Assembly: GCF_000284255.1 (NCBI RefSeq)
Contig: NC_017075.1
Location: forward strand, 4,464,001 to 4,528,000
DNA from: Rubrivivax gelatinosus IL144
GTDB taxonomy: Bacteria > Pseudomonadota > Gammaproteobacteria > Burkholderiales > Burkholderiaceae_C
Direction: 5' to 3'
Length of the DNA: 64,000 bases
Numbering within the stretch: position 1 is the stretch's first letter; each line of letters opens with the position of its first letter. A program made the translations under genes and the position numbers. Below the pieces are notes generated by a model. It was not told where the DNA came from. It made no database searches and worked only from the letters and a program-made list of their open reading frames with translations. Of the stretch, positions 10,498 through 18,403 are shown in pieces.

Positions 10498-11320
10498 CGA
10501 CGATCCTCGCGCGGGCCAGGAAACCGGCTTCGTCGACGAGCTGCAGCGCGTCGACCAGCAGCGCGGCCATCGTGCCGACGCCGGCGCCAAGGGCGCGCGC
10601 CTGCTCGGCGGCGATCTCGCCGGCCACGCCCATCAGCGCGGTGGCCGCGGCGGTGGCGCGCCAGGCGTCGGGCTGCACGGCGCAGAAGGCGCCGACCAGC
10701 GCCGTCAGCGAGCAGCCGACGCCGGTGATGCGCGTCATCCATTCGTGGCCGTTGTCCAGGCGCAGCACTCGGCCGTCGGGTGCGACGACGTGGTCGACGG
10801 CACCGCTGACGCAGACCACGGCGCCGTGGTTGGCCGCCAGCGCCAGCGCCGGCTCCAGCGCGGCCTCGGTGCCGGCGCTGCTGTCGACGCCGCGCGTGGC
10901 GACGGCTTCGCCGGCCAGGCTCATGATCTCCGAGGCGTTGCCGCGGATCGCCGTCGGCCGCCCGGCGGCCAGCAGCGCCGCCAGCGTGCGGTTGCGGTAG
11001 GCGGTGGCGCCGGCGCCCACCGGGTCCAGCGCCACCGGCACGCCGCGCGCGTTGGCGGCGCGCAGCGCGATCGTCATCGCCTCGACGGCATAGGCGTCGA
11101 GCGTGCCGATGTTGATGACCAGCGCCTGGGCGATGGCCACCATGTCCTCCAGCTCCTCGTGCGCCTGGGTCATCACCGGCGAAGCCCCGGCGGCCAGCAG
11201 CACGTTGGCGTTGAAGTTGGTCACCACCACGTTGGTGATGCTGTGCACCAGCGGGCGGCGCTGGCGCAGGGCGTGGATGTCGGCCCAGAGATCGCGGGCC
11301 TGGAGTGTGGTTCTTGCCAT
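10490..11320 (-). CDS. thiM: Hydroxyethylthiazole kinase
   Basis: Salvages 4-methyl-5-hydroxyethylthiazole by phosphorylation. 276 residues, normal length. Seen: [13 protein letters not shown] near the N-terminus, [11 protein letters not shown] in the middle, GNASEI and the catalytic [11 protein letters not shown] region with its cysteine, all typical of ThiM. First gene after the riboswitch; AAGGA sits a few bases before the ATG. With thiE and thiD it makes a thiamin salvage/late-synthesis unit; the de novo genes thiC and thiG are not in the window. Confidence 0.95.
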   Translation of the reverse strand: MARTTLQARDLWADIHALRQRRPLVHSITNVVVTNFNANVLLAAGASPVMTQAHEELEDMVAIAQALVINIGTLDAYAVEAMTIALRAANARGVPVALDPVGAGATAYRNRTLAALLAAGRPTAIRGNASEIMSLAGEAVATRGVDSSAGTEAALEPALALAANHGAVVCVSGAVDHVVAPDGRVLRLDNGHEWMTRITGVGCSLTALVGAFCAVQPDAWRATAAATALMGVAGEIAAEQARALGAGVGTMAALLVDALQLVDEAGFLARARIVDD

Positions 11321-11398
11321 GACGTCCTTGAAACGAAATGGCAGGTCGGCCGGCTCCGGAAGCGGCGGCGCAGCGGCACGGCGGCGGCGTCCGGACTC

Positions 11399-11494
11399 GA
11401 CTTCCCTGCGCGAGGATTACCTCAATCAGGTTCTAAGGGACTCTCTCAGCCGGCCTGGCCGTCGGACGACGGCGGGGCCAGCACCCCCAGCGAG
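11399..11494 (-). promoter_or_regulatory. TPP riboswitch (THI element)
   Basis: On the minus strand the conserved parts of the TPP aptamer occur in order: GGGGTGC near 11481-11487, GCTGAGA near 11445, a CCCTTAGAACCTGAT segment, GAGGTAATCCTC, and CGCAGGGAAG ending at about 11401. These match the known THI-box consensus. It lies 78 bases upstream of thiM in the same direction. The stretch between aptamer and ATG holds a GC-rich region able to fold and the AAGGA ribosome binding site, so control of translation start is likely in this lineage, but the mechanism is inferred. Confidence 0.95.
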
Positions 11495-11520
11495 ACCGCG
11501 CCCGGGGCGCGGTGACCGGC

Positions 11521-11526
11521 ATTCTA
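11521..11526 (-). promoter_or_regulatory. Possible -10 box of the thiMED transcript
   Basis: Read on the minus strand this is TAGAAT, five of six matches to the sigma-70 -10 consensus. Transcription would start near 11514, about 20 bases before the aptamer, which is a sensible spacing. No good -35 box is seen at 16-18 bases. Confidence 0.35.
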
Positions 11527-11567
11527 GAAGCCGCCGGCGCTCACAATCGGCGCTTCTCCCGCCCATC

Positions 11568-11572
11568 GGAGG
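11568..11572 (+). promoter_or_regulatory. Ribosome binding site deciding a TTG start
   Basis: GGAGG five bases before the TTG at 11578. It is the best ribosome binding site near the 5' end of the MOSC gene and favours this start over a candidate 66 bases upstream. Confidence 0.6.
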
Positions 11573-11577
11573 CCTGT

Positions 11578-12429
11578 TTGAGCGATCTCGACTGCCGCGT
11601 CGCGCAGCTGTTCGTCCACCCCGTCAAGTCCTGCGCCGGCATCGCCTGCAACGAGGCGCTCGTCGTCGAGACCGGCCTCGACCTGGACCGCGCCTGGATG
11701 GTGGCCGACAAGGACGGCCGCATGCTGACCCAGCGCCAGCTGCCGCGTTTGGCGCTGGTCTCGACGACGCTGCGCGGCGACGAACTGGTGCTGCGTGCGC
11801 CCGGCATGCTGACGCTGCATCTGGCGATCGACAACGTCGAGAGCGCCACCCGCGCCCGCGTCTGGGACGACGAGGTCGCGGCCTGGGACCTGGGCGCGCT
11901 GGCGGCGCAGTGGTTCAGCGACTTCCTCGGCCGCCCGGCGCGGCTGCTGCGTTTCGACCCCGAGCAGCGTCGGCTGTCCTCGCGCCGCTGGACCGGCGAC
12001 ATCGAGGCCGAGAACCAGTTTTCCGACGGCTTCCCGATCCTGGTCGCCTCCACCGCCTCGCTGGCCGAGCTGAACCAGCGCCTGGCGGCACGCGGCCAGC
12101 CGCCGGTGGGCATCGAACGGTTCCGCCCCAACCTCGTGCTCGACGGCCTGCAGCCCTTCGACGAGGACCATCTCGACGAGATCGTCATCGAGGCCGACGG
12201 CGGCCCGGTGCGGCTCAAGCTCGTCAAGCCCTGCGTGCGCTGCTCGATCCCGAACGTCGACCCGGCCAGCGCCGAGACCGGCGCCGAGCCCGGCGCGACG
12301 CTGGCCGGTTTCCGCGCCGACGCGCGCATGGACGGCGGCATCACCTTCGGCATGAACGCGGTGATCGTCGAAGGTTTCGGCCGCACGCTGCGCCGCGGCC
12401 AGGCCGCTGGCGCAAGCTGGGCCTTCTGA
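11578..12429 (+). CDS. MOSC domain-containing protein (YcbX-like)
   Basis: 283 residues from a TTG start. It has the N-terminal MOSC beta-barrel domain (VAQLFVHPVKSCAGI at about 9-23; LDLDRAWMVADKDGR) and the C-terminal MOSC domain with the conserved cysteine region KPCVRCSIPNVDP near 219-231. Known relatives (YcbX, and the mitochondrial mARC proteins) bind molybdenum cofactor and reduce N-hydroxylated compounds; by analogy this may be a Moco-dependent reductase. YcbX often has a C-terminal 2Fe-2S ferredoxin domain, which is absent here, so it would need a separate electron donor. It is transcribed away from thiM, with 83 bases from its start to the riboswitch. Confidence 0.85.
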   Translation: MSDLDCRVAQLFVHPVKSCAGIACNEALVVETGLDLDRAWMVADKDGRMLTQRQLPRLALVSTTLRGDELVLRAPGMLTLHLAIDNVESATRARVWDDEVAAWDLGALAAQWFSDFLGRPARLLRFDPEQRRLSSRRWTGDIEAENQFSDGFPILVASTASLAELNQRLAARGQPPVGIERFRPNLVLDGLQPFDEDHLDEIVIEADGGPVRLKLVKPCVRCSIPNVDPASAETGAEPGATLAGFRADARMDGGITFGMNAVIVEGFGRTLRRGQAAGASWAF

Positions 12430-12525
12430 ACACGCACGGCGGGCGCCGGCTGTAGGAAAATCGCCGCCTTCGCGACGGCGCCTGCCGCCGTCGCCCCGAA
12501 CGCCCCCTTTCGCGAAAGCCCCTCC

Positions 12526-13620
12526 ATGAGCCTCAAGTGCGGCATCGTGGGCCTGCCCAACGTCGGCAAGTCCACCCTCTTCAACGCCCTCACCAAGGCC
12601 GGCATCGCCGCCGAGAACTACCCGTTCTGCACGATCGAGCCCAACGTCGGCGTCGTCGAGCTGCCCGACCCGCGCCTGGTCAAGCTCTCGGAGATCGTCA
12701 AGCCCGAACGTGTCGTGCCGGCGATCGTCGAGTTCGTCGACATCGCGGGCCTCGTGGCCGGCGCCAGCAAGGGTGAAGGCCTGGGCAACCAGTTCCTGAG
12801 CCACATCCGCGAGACCGACGCCATCGTCAACGTCGTGCGCTGCTTCGACGACGAGAACGTGATCCACGTCGCCGGCCGCGTCGACCCGATCGCCGACATC
12901 GAGGTCATCCAGACCGAGCTCTGCCTGGCCGACCTGGGCACCGTCGAGAAGAGCCTGGTGCGCTACTCCAAGCAGGCGCGTGCCGGCGGCGACAAGGAGG
13001 CCCAGCGCCTGGTCGACGTGCTGCAGAAGTGCCAGGCGGCGCTGAACGAGGCGAAGCCGGTGCGCTCGATCGACTTCAGCAAGGAAGAGCTGGTCGTGCT
13101 GAAGCCGCTGTGCCTGATCACCGCCAAGCCGGCGATGTTCGTCGGCAACGTCGCCGAGGACGGCTTCGAGAACAACGCCTACCTCGAGCGCCTGCGCGAG
13201 TACGCCGCGGCGCAGAAGGCACCGGTGGTCGCGATCTGCGCCAAGACCGAGGCCGACCTGGCCGACATGTCCGACGAGGACAAGACGATGTTCCTGGCCG
13301 AGATGGGCCAGGACGAGCCGGGCCTGAACCGCCTGATCCGCGCCGCGTTCACGCTGCTGGGCCTGCAGACCTACTTCACCGCCGGCGTGAAGGAAGTGCG
13401 CGCCTGGACGATCCACATCGGCGACACCGCACCGCAGGCCGCCGGCGTCATCCACACCGACTTCGAACGCGGCTTCATCCGCGCCCAGACCATCGCCTAC
13501 GAAGACTTCGTCGCCTTCGGCGGCGAACAGGGCGCCAAGGACGCCGGAAAGATGCGCGCCGAAGGCAAGGAGTACGTCGTCAAGGACGGCGACGTGATGA
13601 ACTTCCTGTTCAACGTCTGA
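12526..13620 (+). CDS. ychF: Redox-regulated ATPase YchF
   Basis: 364 residues, an Obg-like P-loop protein of universal distribution. Seen: [17 protein letters not shown] (G1) at about 8-24, the [18 protein letters not shown]3 region, and a C-terminal TGS domain ([28 protein letters not shown]). In place of a GTPase NKxD motif there is GNVAEDG, in keeping with ATP preference in YchF/OLA1. It binds ribosomes and acts in stress responses in other bacteria. Stands alone, with about 95 bases upstream that could hold its promoter. Confidence 0.96.
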   Translation: MSLKCGIVGLPNVGKSTLFNALTKAGIAAENYPFCTIEPNVGVVELPDPRLVKLSEIVKPERVVPAIVEFVDIAGLVAGASKGEGLGNQFLSHIRETDAIVNVVRCFDDENVIHVAGRVDPIADIEVIQTELCLADLGTVEKSLVRYSKQARAGGDKEAQRLVDVLQKCQAALNEAKPVRSIDFSKEELVVLKPLCLITAKPAMFVGNVAEDGFENNAYLERLREYAAAQKAPVVAICAKTEADLADMSDEDKTMFLAEMGQDEPGLNRLIRAAFTLLGLQTYFTAGVKEVRAWTIHIGDTAPQAAGVIHTDFERGFIRAQTIAYEDFVAFGGEQGAKDAGKMRAEGKEYVVKDGDVMNFLFNV

Positions 13621-13681
13621 TCCCCACGACCAAATCCTGAGCGGCGCGGCACGCGGCGCCGGGCGGCGGTAGAGTGATTCC

Positions 13682-16600
13682 GTGCGCCTGAACGCCGACG
13701 CCCCGCCCGCCGTCGCCCCCCCGCCCGCCTGGCGGGTCGCCGCCGCGACCGCGCTCGCCTACGCCGCCGTCGGCTGGATCGCGCTGCTGCTGGCGGTCCC
13801 GCCGGGCTACGCCTCGCCGCTGTACCCGCCTTCGGGCATCGCGCTGGTCGCGGCACTGGTCTACGGGCGCGCCGCGCTGCCCGGCGTGTTCGCCGGCAGC
13901 TTCCTCGTCAACGTCGTGCTCGGCGCGGCACGCGGCCAGACCGACGTCGCGGCGCAGCTCGCGCCGCTGGCCATCGGCGTCGGCGCGATGCTGCAGGCGG
14001 CGCTGGGCGCGGCGCTGGTGCGCCGGCTGGTGCCGCAACCGCTGGTGCTCGACAGCGCCCGCGACATCACCGCCACCGGCGTCTGGGGCGGCATCGTCGC
14101 CTGCCTGCTGAACCCGCTGCTGGCCACCGCCGCGCTGTGGGGCACCGGCGCGATCGCGCCGTCCCAGGTGGCGCTGAACGCGCTGACCTGGTGGGTCGGC
14201 GACACGCTGGGCGTGATGATCGGCGCGCCGCTGGCGCTGACCATCGTCGGCCGGCCCGCCGAAGCCTGGCGCCCGCGGCGGCGCACGGTCGCCGTGCCGC
14301 TGCTGGCGACGACGCTGCTGCTGTCGGGCGCGACGCTGGCCGTCGGCCGCTGGGACCGCGACCGTCTGGCCACCGCCTTCCGCAACGACGCCGCCTCGCT
14401 GGCCGCCGACACCGACCGTCTGCTGCACGAGCCGATGCAGGCGCTGCAGGCCCTGGCCGGCGCCTACCGCGCCGCCGGCGGCATGAACTCCGGCACGCTG
14501 GAAGACGCCGCCGGCTGGTGGCTGTCGCAGCCGCTGCAGCTGCGCGCGGTGGGCCACGCCAGCCGCGTCGCGCACGATGAGCTGGCCGCGTTCCAGGCGC
14601 GCCGGCGCGACGCCGGCGAAGCCGGCTTCACCATCTACACACGCGGGCCGACGAACGGCGGCGACGCCCTCGTCATCGACCTGATCGCCCCGCGCGAGGC
14701 GAACGCCCGCGCGCTGGGGGTCGACGTGACGACGGTCCCGGCGGCGCGAGCGGCCGTCGACCTCGCACGCGGCAGCGGCGAGCCGAGCGCGAGCGCCGCG
14801 TTCCGGCTGTCGCAGTCCGACCCGCACGACGACGAGAACGGCTTCGTGCTCTATTACCCGCTGTACGACGGCGCCAAGCCGCACGATCCGGCCGGGCGCC
14901 AGCAGCGTTTTGCCGGCGTGCTGTTCGTCACCGTGCGCGCCGAGCGCCTGCTCGCCGGCCTGCCGGGCAACGACGCCGCCGGGCTGCGCTGGTGCCTGGT
15001 CGACACCGAGCCCGGCGTCGAGCGCGCGCGACTGGCCGGCCCCGCCGGCTGCGAGAACGAACGCCTGGAACGCCTGTCGGCGCGCCACCGCATCGCGCTG
15101 GCCTCGCGCACGCTGGAGCTGCGCGTGAGCTCGACGGCGGCCTGGGAACGCGAGCGCCAGCAGACCAACGCCTGGGTGTTCTCGGTGGCCGGGCTGGCCG
15201 CTGCCGCGGTGCTGGGCGCGCTGCTGCTCACCGTCACCGGCCGCGCCCACCGCATCGGGCTGGCGGTCGAGGAGCGCACCGCCGAGCTGCGCCGCGAGAT
15301 CGGCGAGCGCCGCCGCGCCGAGGAGGAGATGCGCGAGGTCCAGGACCGGCTGCGCGGCATTCTCGACAACGTGCCGATCGGCGTGATGTTCGCCGGCCTC
15401 GACGGCCGCCTCGTCGAGACCAACCCCTGCCTGTGCACGATGCTCGGCCGCAGCGCCGAGGAGCTGGTGAACTGCTCGCTGGACGACATCTCGCACCCCG
15501 ACGAGCGCGAGGCCGACCGCCAGGCGCTGGAGGAACTGCGCAGCGGCAGGGCGAGCACGGTGCGCCGCCAGACGCGGCTGCAGCGTGCCGACGGCGCGGT
15601 GCTGCACGCGCGCACGCTGTTCACGCTGCTGCGCGACGCCGCCGGCCAGCCCTGGCGCCTGGCCGGCGTCGCCGAGGACATCACCGAGCACCGCCGGCTC
15701 GAGGAGTCCGAACGTGCGCTGCACCGCGCCGAAGCCGCCAACCGCGCGAAGACCGAGTTCCTCTCGCGCATGAGCCACGAGCTGCGCACGCCGCTGAACG
15801 CCATGATCGGCTTCGCCCAGCTGCTGGGCCTGGACCGCGACCCGCCGCTGGCGCCGCACCAGCGCGAGTGGTCGACGCAGATGCTGCGCGCCGGCTGGCA
15901 CCTGCTGGCGATGATCAACGACACGCTGGACCTGGCGCGGCTGGAGACCGGCTCGGTGCAGCTCGACCTTCGCGCGCTGGACCTGCGCTCGGCCGTCGGC
16001 GCGAGCATCGAGATGATCGCCACCGCCGCCGAGCGCATGGGCGTCACCGTCGACGCCGAACTGGCGCCCGAGGCGCTGGCCGTGCTGGCCGACGACACCC
16101 GGCTCAAGCAAGTGCTGACCAACCTGCTGTCCAACGCCGTCAAGTACAACCGCGCCGGCGGCACGATCGTCGTCGAGTCGGCGGCGCCCGACGACCAGCA
16201 CGTGCAGCTGCGCGTGCGCGACACCGGCCTGGGCATGACGCCCGAGCAGGTCGCCGGCCTGTTCCAGCCCTACAACCGCCTGGGCCGCGAGCAGAGCGGC
16301 ATCGAGGGCACCGGCATCGGCCTGGTCATCAGCCGGCGTCTGGCCGAGCTGATGGGCGGCACGCTCGAAGGCGAGAGCAGCGCCGGCCGCGGCTCGGTCT
16401 TCACGCTGACGCTGCCGCGCGCCGAGCTCGTGGCCGGCGCGCCGCCGTCGACGATCAGCTCGCCGCTGGAGCCCTACGCCAAGCGCCGCGTGCACTACAT
16501 CGAGGACAACGAGACCAACATCGAGGTCATGCGCGGCGTGCTCGCCCAGCGGCCGCAGATCGCGCTGGAGGTCTCGATGATGGGCCTGGACGGCCTGGCG

Positions 16601-16873
16601 GCGGTGCGCCAGCACCGGCCGCACCTGATCCTGCTGGACATGCACCTGCCCGACATCAGCGGGCTGGAGCTGCTGCGCCACCTGAAGCAGGACCGCGACG
16701 TCGCCGACATCCCGGTGATCGTCGTCAGCGCCGACGCGACGACGGCGCGCATGCAGGAGGCGCTGACGCTGGGCGCCGCGCACTACATCACCAAGCCGCT
16801 GGACGTGCGCCGCTTCCTGCGCACCGTCGACGAGGCGCTGGCCTCGCACGAAACGCGCTGGGGCCTGATCTGA
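13682..16873 (+). CDS. MASE1-CHASE-PAS hybrid sensor histidine kinase
   Basis: 1063 residues from a GTG start. Order: a MASE1-like block of about eight membrane segments (15-205), a CHASE-like periplasmic domain (about 240-460), a further membrane helix (about 497-520), a short coiled coil, one PAS domain (about 552-680), a HisKA domain with phospho-acceptor His699 in SRMSHELRTPLNAM, a HATPase domain with RDTGLGM and GTGIGLVISRRL, and a C-terminal receiver with Asp986 (LILLDMHLPD) and a lysine in the ITKPLD loop. It therefore senses an unknown signal at the membrane and can phosphorylate its own receiver. No output domain is fused and no partner regulator is adjacent, so the target is unknown. 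The next gene is convergent. Confidence 0.88.
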   Translation: MRLNADAPPAVAPPPAWRVAAATALAYAAVGWIALLLAVPPGYASPLYPPSGIALVAALVYGRAALPGVFAGSFLVNVVLGAARGQTDVAAQLAPLAIGVGAMLQAALGAALVRRLVPQPLVLDSARDITATGVWGGIVACLLNPLLATAALWGTGAIAPSQVALNALTWWVGDTLGVMIGAPLALTIVGRPAEAWRPRRRTVAVPLLATTLLLSGATLAVGRWDRDRLATAFRNDAASLAADTDRLLHEPMQALQALAGAYRAAGGMNSGTLEDAAGWWLSQPLQLRAVGHASRVAHDELAAFQARRRDAGEAGFTIYTRGPTNGGDALVIDLIAPREANARALGVDVTTVPAARAAVDLARGSGEPSASAAFRLSQSDPHDDENGFVLYYPLYDGAKPHDPAGRQQRFAGVLFVTVRAERLLAGLPGNDAAGLRWCLVDTEPGVERARLAGPAGCENERLERLSARHRIALASRTLELRVSSTAAWERERQQTNAWVFSVAGLAAAAVLGALLLTVTGRAHRIGLAVEERTAELRREIGERRRAEEEMREVQDRLRGILDNVPIGVMFAGLDGRLVETNPCLCTMLGRSAEELVNCSLDDISHPDEREADRQALEELRSGRASTVRRQTRLQRADGAVLHARTLFTLLRDAAGQPWRLAGVAEDITEHRRLEESERALHRAEAANRAKTEFLSRMSHELRTPLNAMIGFAQLLGLDRDPPLAPHQREWSTQMLRAGWHLLAMINDTLDLARLETGSVQLDLRALDLRSAVGASIEMIATAAERMGVTVDAELAPEALAVLADDTRLKQVLTNLLSNAVKYNRAGGTIVVESAAPDDQHVQLRVRDTGLGMTPEQVAGLFQPYNRLGREQSGIEGTGIGLVISRRLAELMGGTLEGESSAGRGSVFTLTLPRAELVAGAPPSTISSPLEPYAKRRVHYIEDNETNIEVMRGVLAQRPQIALEVSMMGLDGLAAVRQHRPHLILLDMHLPDISGLELLRHLKQDRDVADIPVIVVSADATTARMQEALTLGAAHYITKPLDVRRFLRTVDEALASHETRWGLI

Positions 16874-16888
16874 GCCGCGCGCGGGCGC

Positions 16889-17338
16889 TCAGCCGCGGCG
16901 TCGGTCCAGCGCTGCCTGGCCGGCCGCGATCATCTCGGCATGCATGCTGCGGATCTCGTCGAGCCGGGCCCGGGCCTCGGGGTCGAGCGTGGTGCTGACC
17001 AGCAGCTCGTCGATCGCCTCCAGGCAGCGCTGCTGGCGTGCGATGCGGCGCTGGGTGAACACCTGCACCGGGTTCTCGACGAGGCGGAAATAGGCCTGGC
17101 GGTCGCCCGGGCGCGTGATGCGCTCGAAGACGCCCAGGTTCTCCAGCAACCGCGTCATCGTGCTGACGCTGGCGCGGCTGATCTGCATGCGCTCGCCGAT
17201 CTCGGAGAAGCTGAACGGCCCGGGTTCGAGCATGAAGGTGGCCGCCATGCGCCCCAGGATCCGGGGCATGCCGTCGGCCTCGGCCAGCTGGCCGTGGGTT
17301 TCGATGAAGCGTTCGATGGCCGCGTCGTGGTCGGGCAT
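16889..17338 (-). CDS. MarR/GbsR-family transcriptional regulator
   Basis: 149 residues with a winged helix-turn-helix (FSFSEIGERMQISRASVSTMTRLLENLGVFERITRPGDRQAYFRL, about 42-87) and a C-terminal helical dimerisation part. The sequence is nearer the GbsR branch than classic MarR. It is divergent from the cupin gene, and the gap between them holds two related palindromes (17394-17411 and 17503-17520), the pattern expected if it represses itself and the cupin gene. Ligand unknown; if the cupin acts on a thiol or sulphur compound, that compound is a candidate inducer (inference). Confidence 0.87.
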   Translation of the reverse strand: MPDHDAAIERFIETHGQLAEADGMPRILGRMAATFMLEPGPFSFSEIGERMQISRASVSTMTRLLENLGVFERITRPGDRQAYFRLVENPVQVFTQRRIARQQRCLEAIDELLVSTTLDPEARARLDEIRSMHAEMIAAGQAALDRRRG

Positions 17339-17393
17339 GGATCTGGAACCGATGGGAGCCGCCCGGTGCGGGCGGCAGCATTACCGCGGTCAC

Positions 17394-17411
17394 ATTCAGT
17401 CTAGAACGAAC
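17394..17411. promoter_or_regulatory. Candidate MarR-type operator, regulator side
   Basis: ATTCAGTCTAGAACGAAC matches the perfect palindrome at 17503-17520 in 15 of 18 positions. It lies 56 bases upstream of the regulator's ATG, where it could cover its promoter. Confidence 0.6.
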
Positions 17412-17502
17412 AAACAGCGCTCACAACCGAGCCGCGCGCGCAGGTCGTCCCCTCACGACGACGGCCCTGCCGACGAAGGGATGCGGCTTGTGATCGCCCA
17501 TT

Positions 17503-17520
17503 GTTCAGTCTAGACTGAAC
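17503..17520. promoter_or_regulatory. Candidate MarR-type operator, perfect palindrome
   Basis: GTTCAGTCTAGACTGAAC is an 18-base perfect palindrome, AT-richer than its surroundings. It lies 71 bases upstream of the cupin gene. A further half-site-like TCTGAAC follows at about 17523-17529. Size and symmetry fit a MarR-family dimer site. Chance occurrence of an 18-base perfect palindrome here is unlikely. Confidence 0.7.
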
Positions 17521-17591
17521 TGTCTGAACGATCCGCTCGCATCTCGGACGTTCGGGCACCAGCGGCACCTCCCGCGGGCCTGGTCGGATGC

Positions 17592-18242
17592 ATGGGAATG
17601 CTTGTCGTGAGCCTCGAACCTCTGCGCCGCTTCGTGCAGGCCGCCAGTCTGGCCGTCAACGCAGGCGGCCTTGCCGAACCCCCTCTGCAACTGCTGGCCT
17701 GGCAGCTGCGCACCCTGCTCGGCCACGACGGCTGGCTGCCCGACGAGCTCGCGCGCCCGCACCGCGGCTGCAGCACCTACCTGCTCTACGCCGACCCGGT
17801 CGACCGTTTTTCGATCGTCAGCTACGTCACCCGGCCGGGCTACCGCTCGCCGGTGCACGACACCGGCGTCTGGGGCCTGTACGGCGTCCTGCGCGGCCGC
17901 CACCGGCTGCACCTGCACTCGCGTGCCGCCGATGGCCGCCCCGACAGCGCCGAGCAGATCGAGCTGCTGAAGCCGGGCAACGTGACGCTGCCCGATCCGG
18001 AGCGTCTGCCGATGTTCCAGATCGAGAACCCCGACGACGAGGCGCCGGGCATCGGCGTGCACGTCTACGGCGGCGTGCTCGCCGGCCTGCAGTCGCACAG
18101 CTTCGACGAGCAGGGCCGGCCGCAGACGCATGTCTTCAGCTACGCCAACTCGTGGATGCCCAATCTCTGGACACGGCGGGGCAACGACAACGTCGGCGAG
18201 AGCCTCGCCCCGGTGAGCTGGCGGCGCATGTCCAGCGTCTGA
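17592..18242 (+). CDS. Thiol-dioxygenase-like cupin (cysteine dioxygenase superfamily)
   Basis: 216 residues. The core (about 70-165) resembles cysteine/3-mercaptopropionate dioxygenases: FSIVSYVTRPGYRSPVHD followed by WGLYGVLRG, and a later GVHVYGG. In the family the iron is held by H-x-H plus a third histidine. Here His89 and His157 (with Tyr159 two residues on, also conserved) are present, but the position of the second histidine is Thr91 (HDT in place of HDH). That may alter or abolish iron binding. Start: ATG at 17592; ATG 17598 and GTG 17607 are alternatives and no strong ribosome binding site decides. Divergent from the MarR/GbsR gene and probably under its control. Superfamily likely, activity uncertain. 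Confidence 0.7.
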   Translation: MGMLVVSLEPLRRFVQAASLAVNAGGLAEPPLQLLAWQLRTLLGHDGWLPDELARPHRGCSTYLLYADPVDRFSIVSYVTRPGYRSPVHDTGVWGLYGVLRGRHRLHLHSRAADGRPDSAEQIELLKPGNVTLPDPERLPMFQIENPDDEAPGIGVHVYGGVLAGLQSHSFDEQGRPQTHVFSYANSWMPNLWTRRGNDNVGESLAPVSWRRMSSV

Positions 18243-18332
18243 AGGCCCGCACGACGGAAGGCGTGCGCAGCCACGCCGCGTCAGACCAATCAGACATGTG
18301 AGCACATGCACACATTCCGTCGGCAAGGTCCT

Positions 18333-18359
18333 TTAGCACTCATCGGAAGCGAGTGCTAA
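18333..18359. promoter_or_regulatory. CIRCE element (HrcA operator)
   Basis: TTAGCACTC, nine bases, GAGTGCTAA: an exact match to the CIRCE consensus, the operator of the heat-shock repressor HrcA. It lies 45 bases upstream of the rpoH ATG. hrcA itself is not in the window. Confidence 0.93.
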
Positions 18360-18362
18360 TAT
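18333..18362 (+). promoter_or_regulatory. Likely rpoH promoter overlapping CIRCE
   Basis: TTAGCA (18333-18338) as -35 and TAATAT (18357-18362) as -10 are 18 bases apart. The -10 matches sigma-70 at four to five positions. Both boxes fall in or touch the CIRCE arms, so HrcA binding would block polymerase. Placement is inferred from the sequence. Confidence 0.55.
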
Positions 18363-18403
18363 TCGACGGAACTCGAGACGCCCGACAGGACTCCCAAGCG
18401 ACC

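Noticed and set aside
13610..16849. An open frame of about 1,080 codons antisense to the hybrid kinase
   Set aside because: Low-complexity His/Arg/Gln-rich product without motifs; the plus strand carries a full, recognisable kinase.
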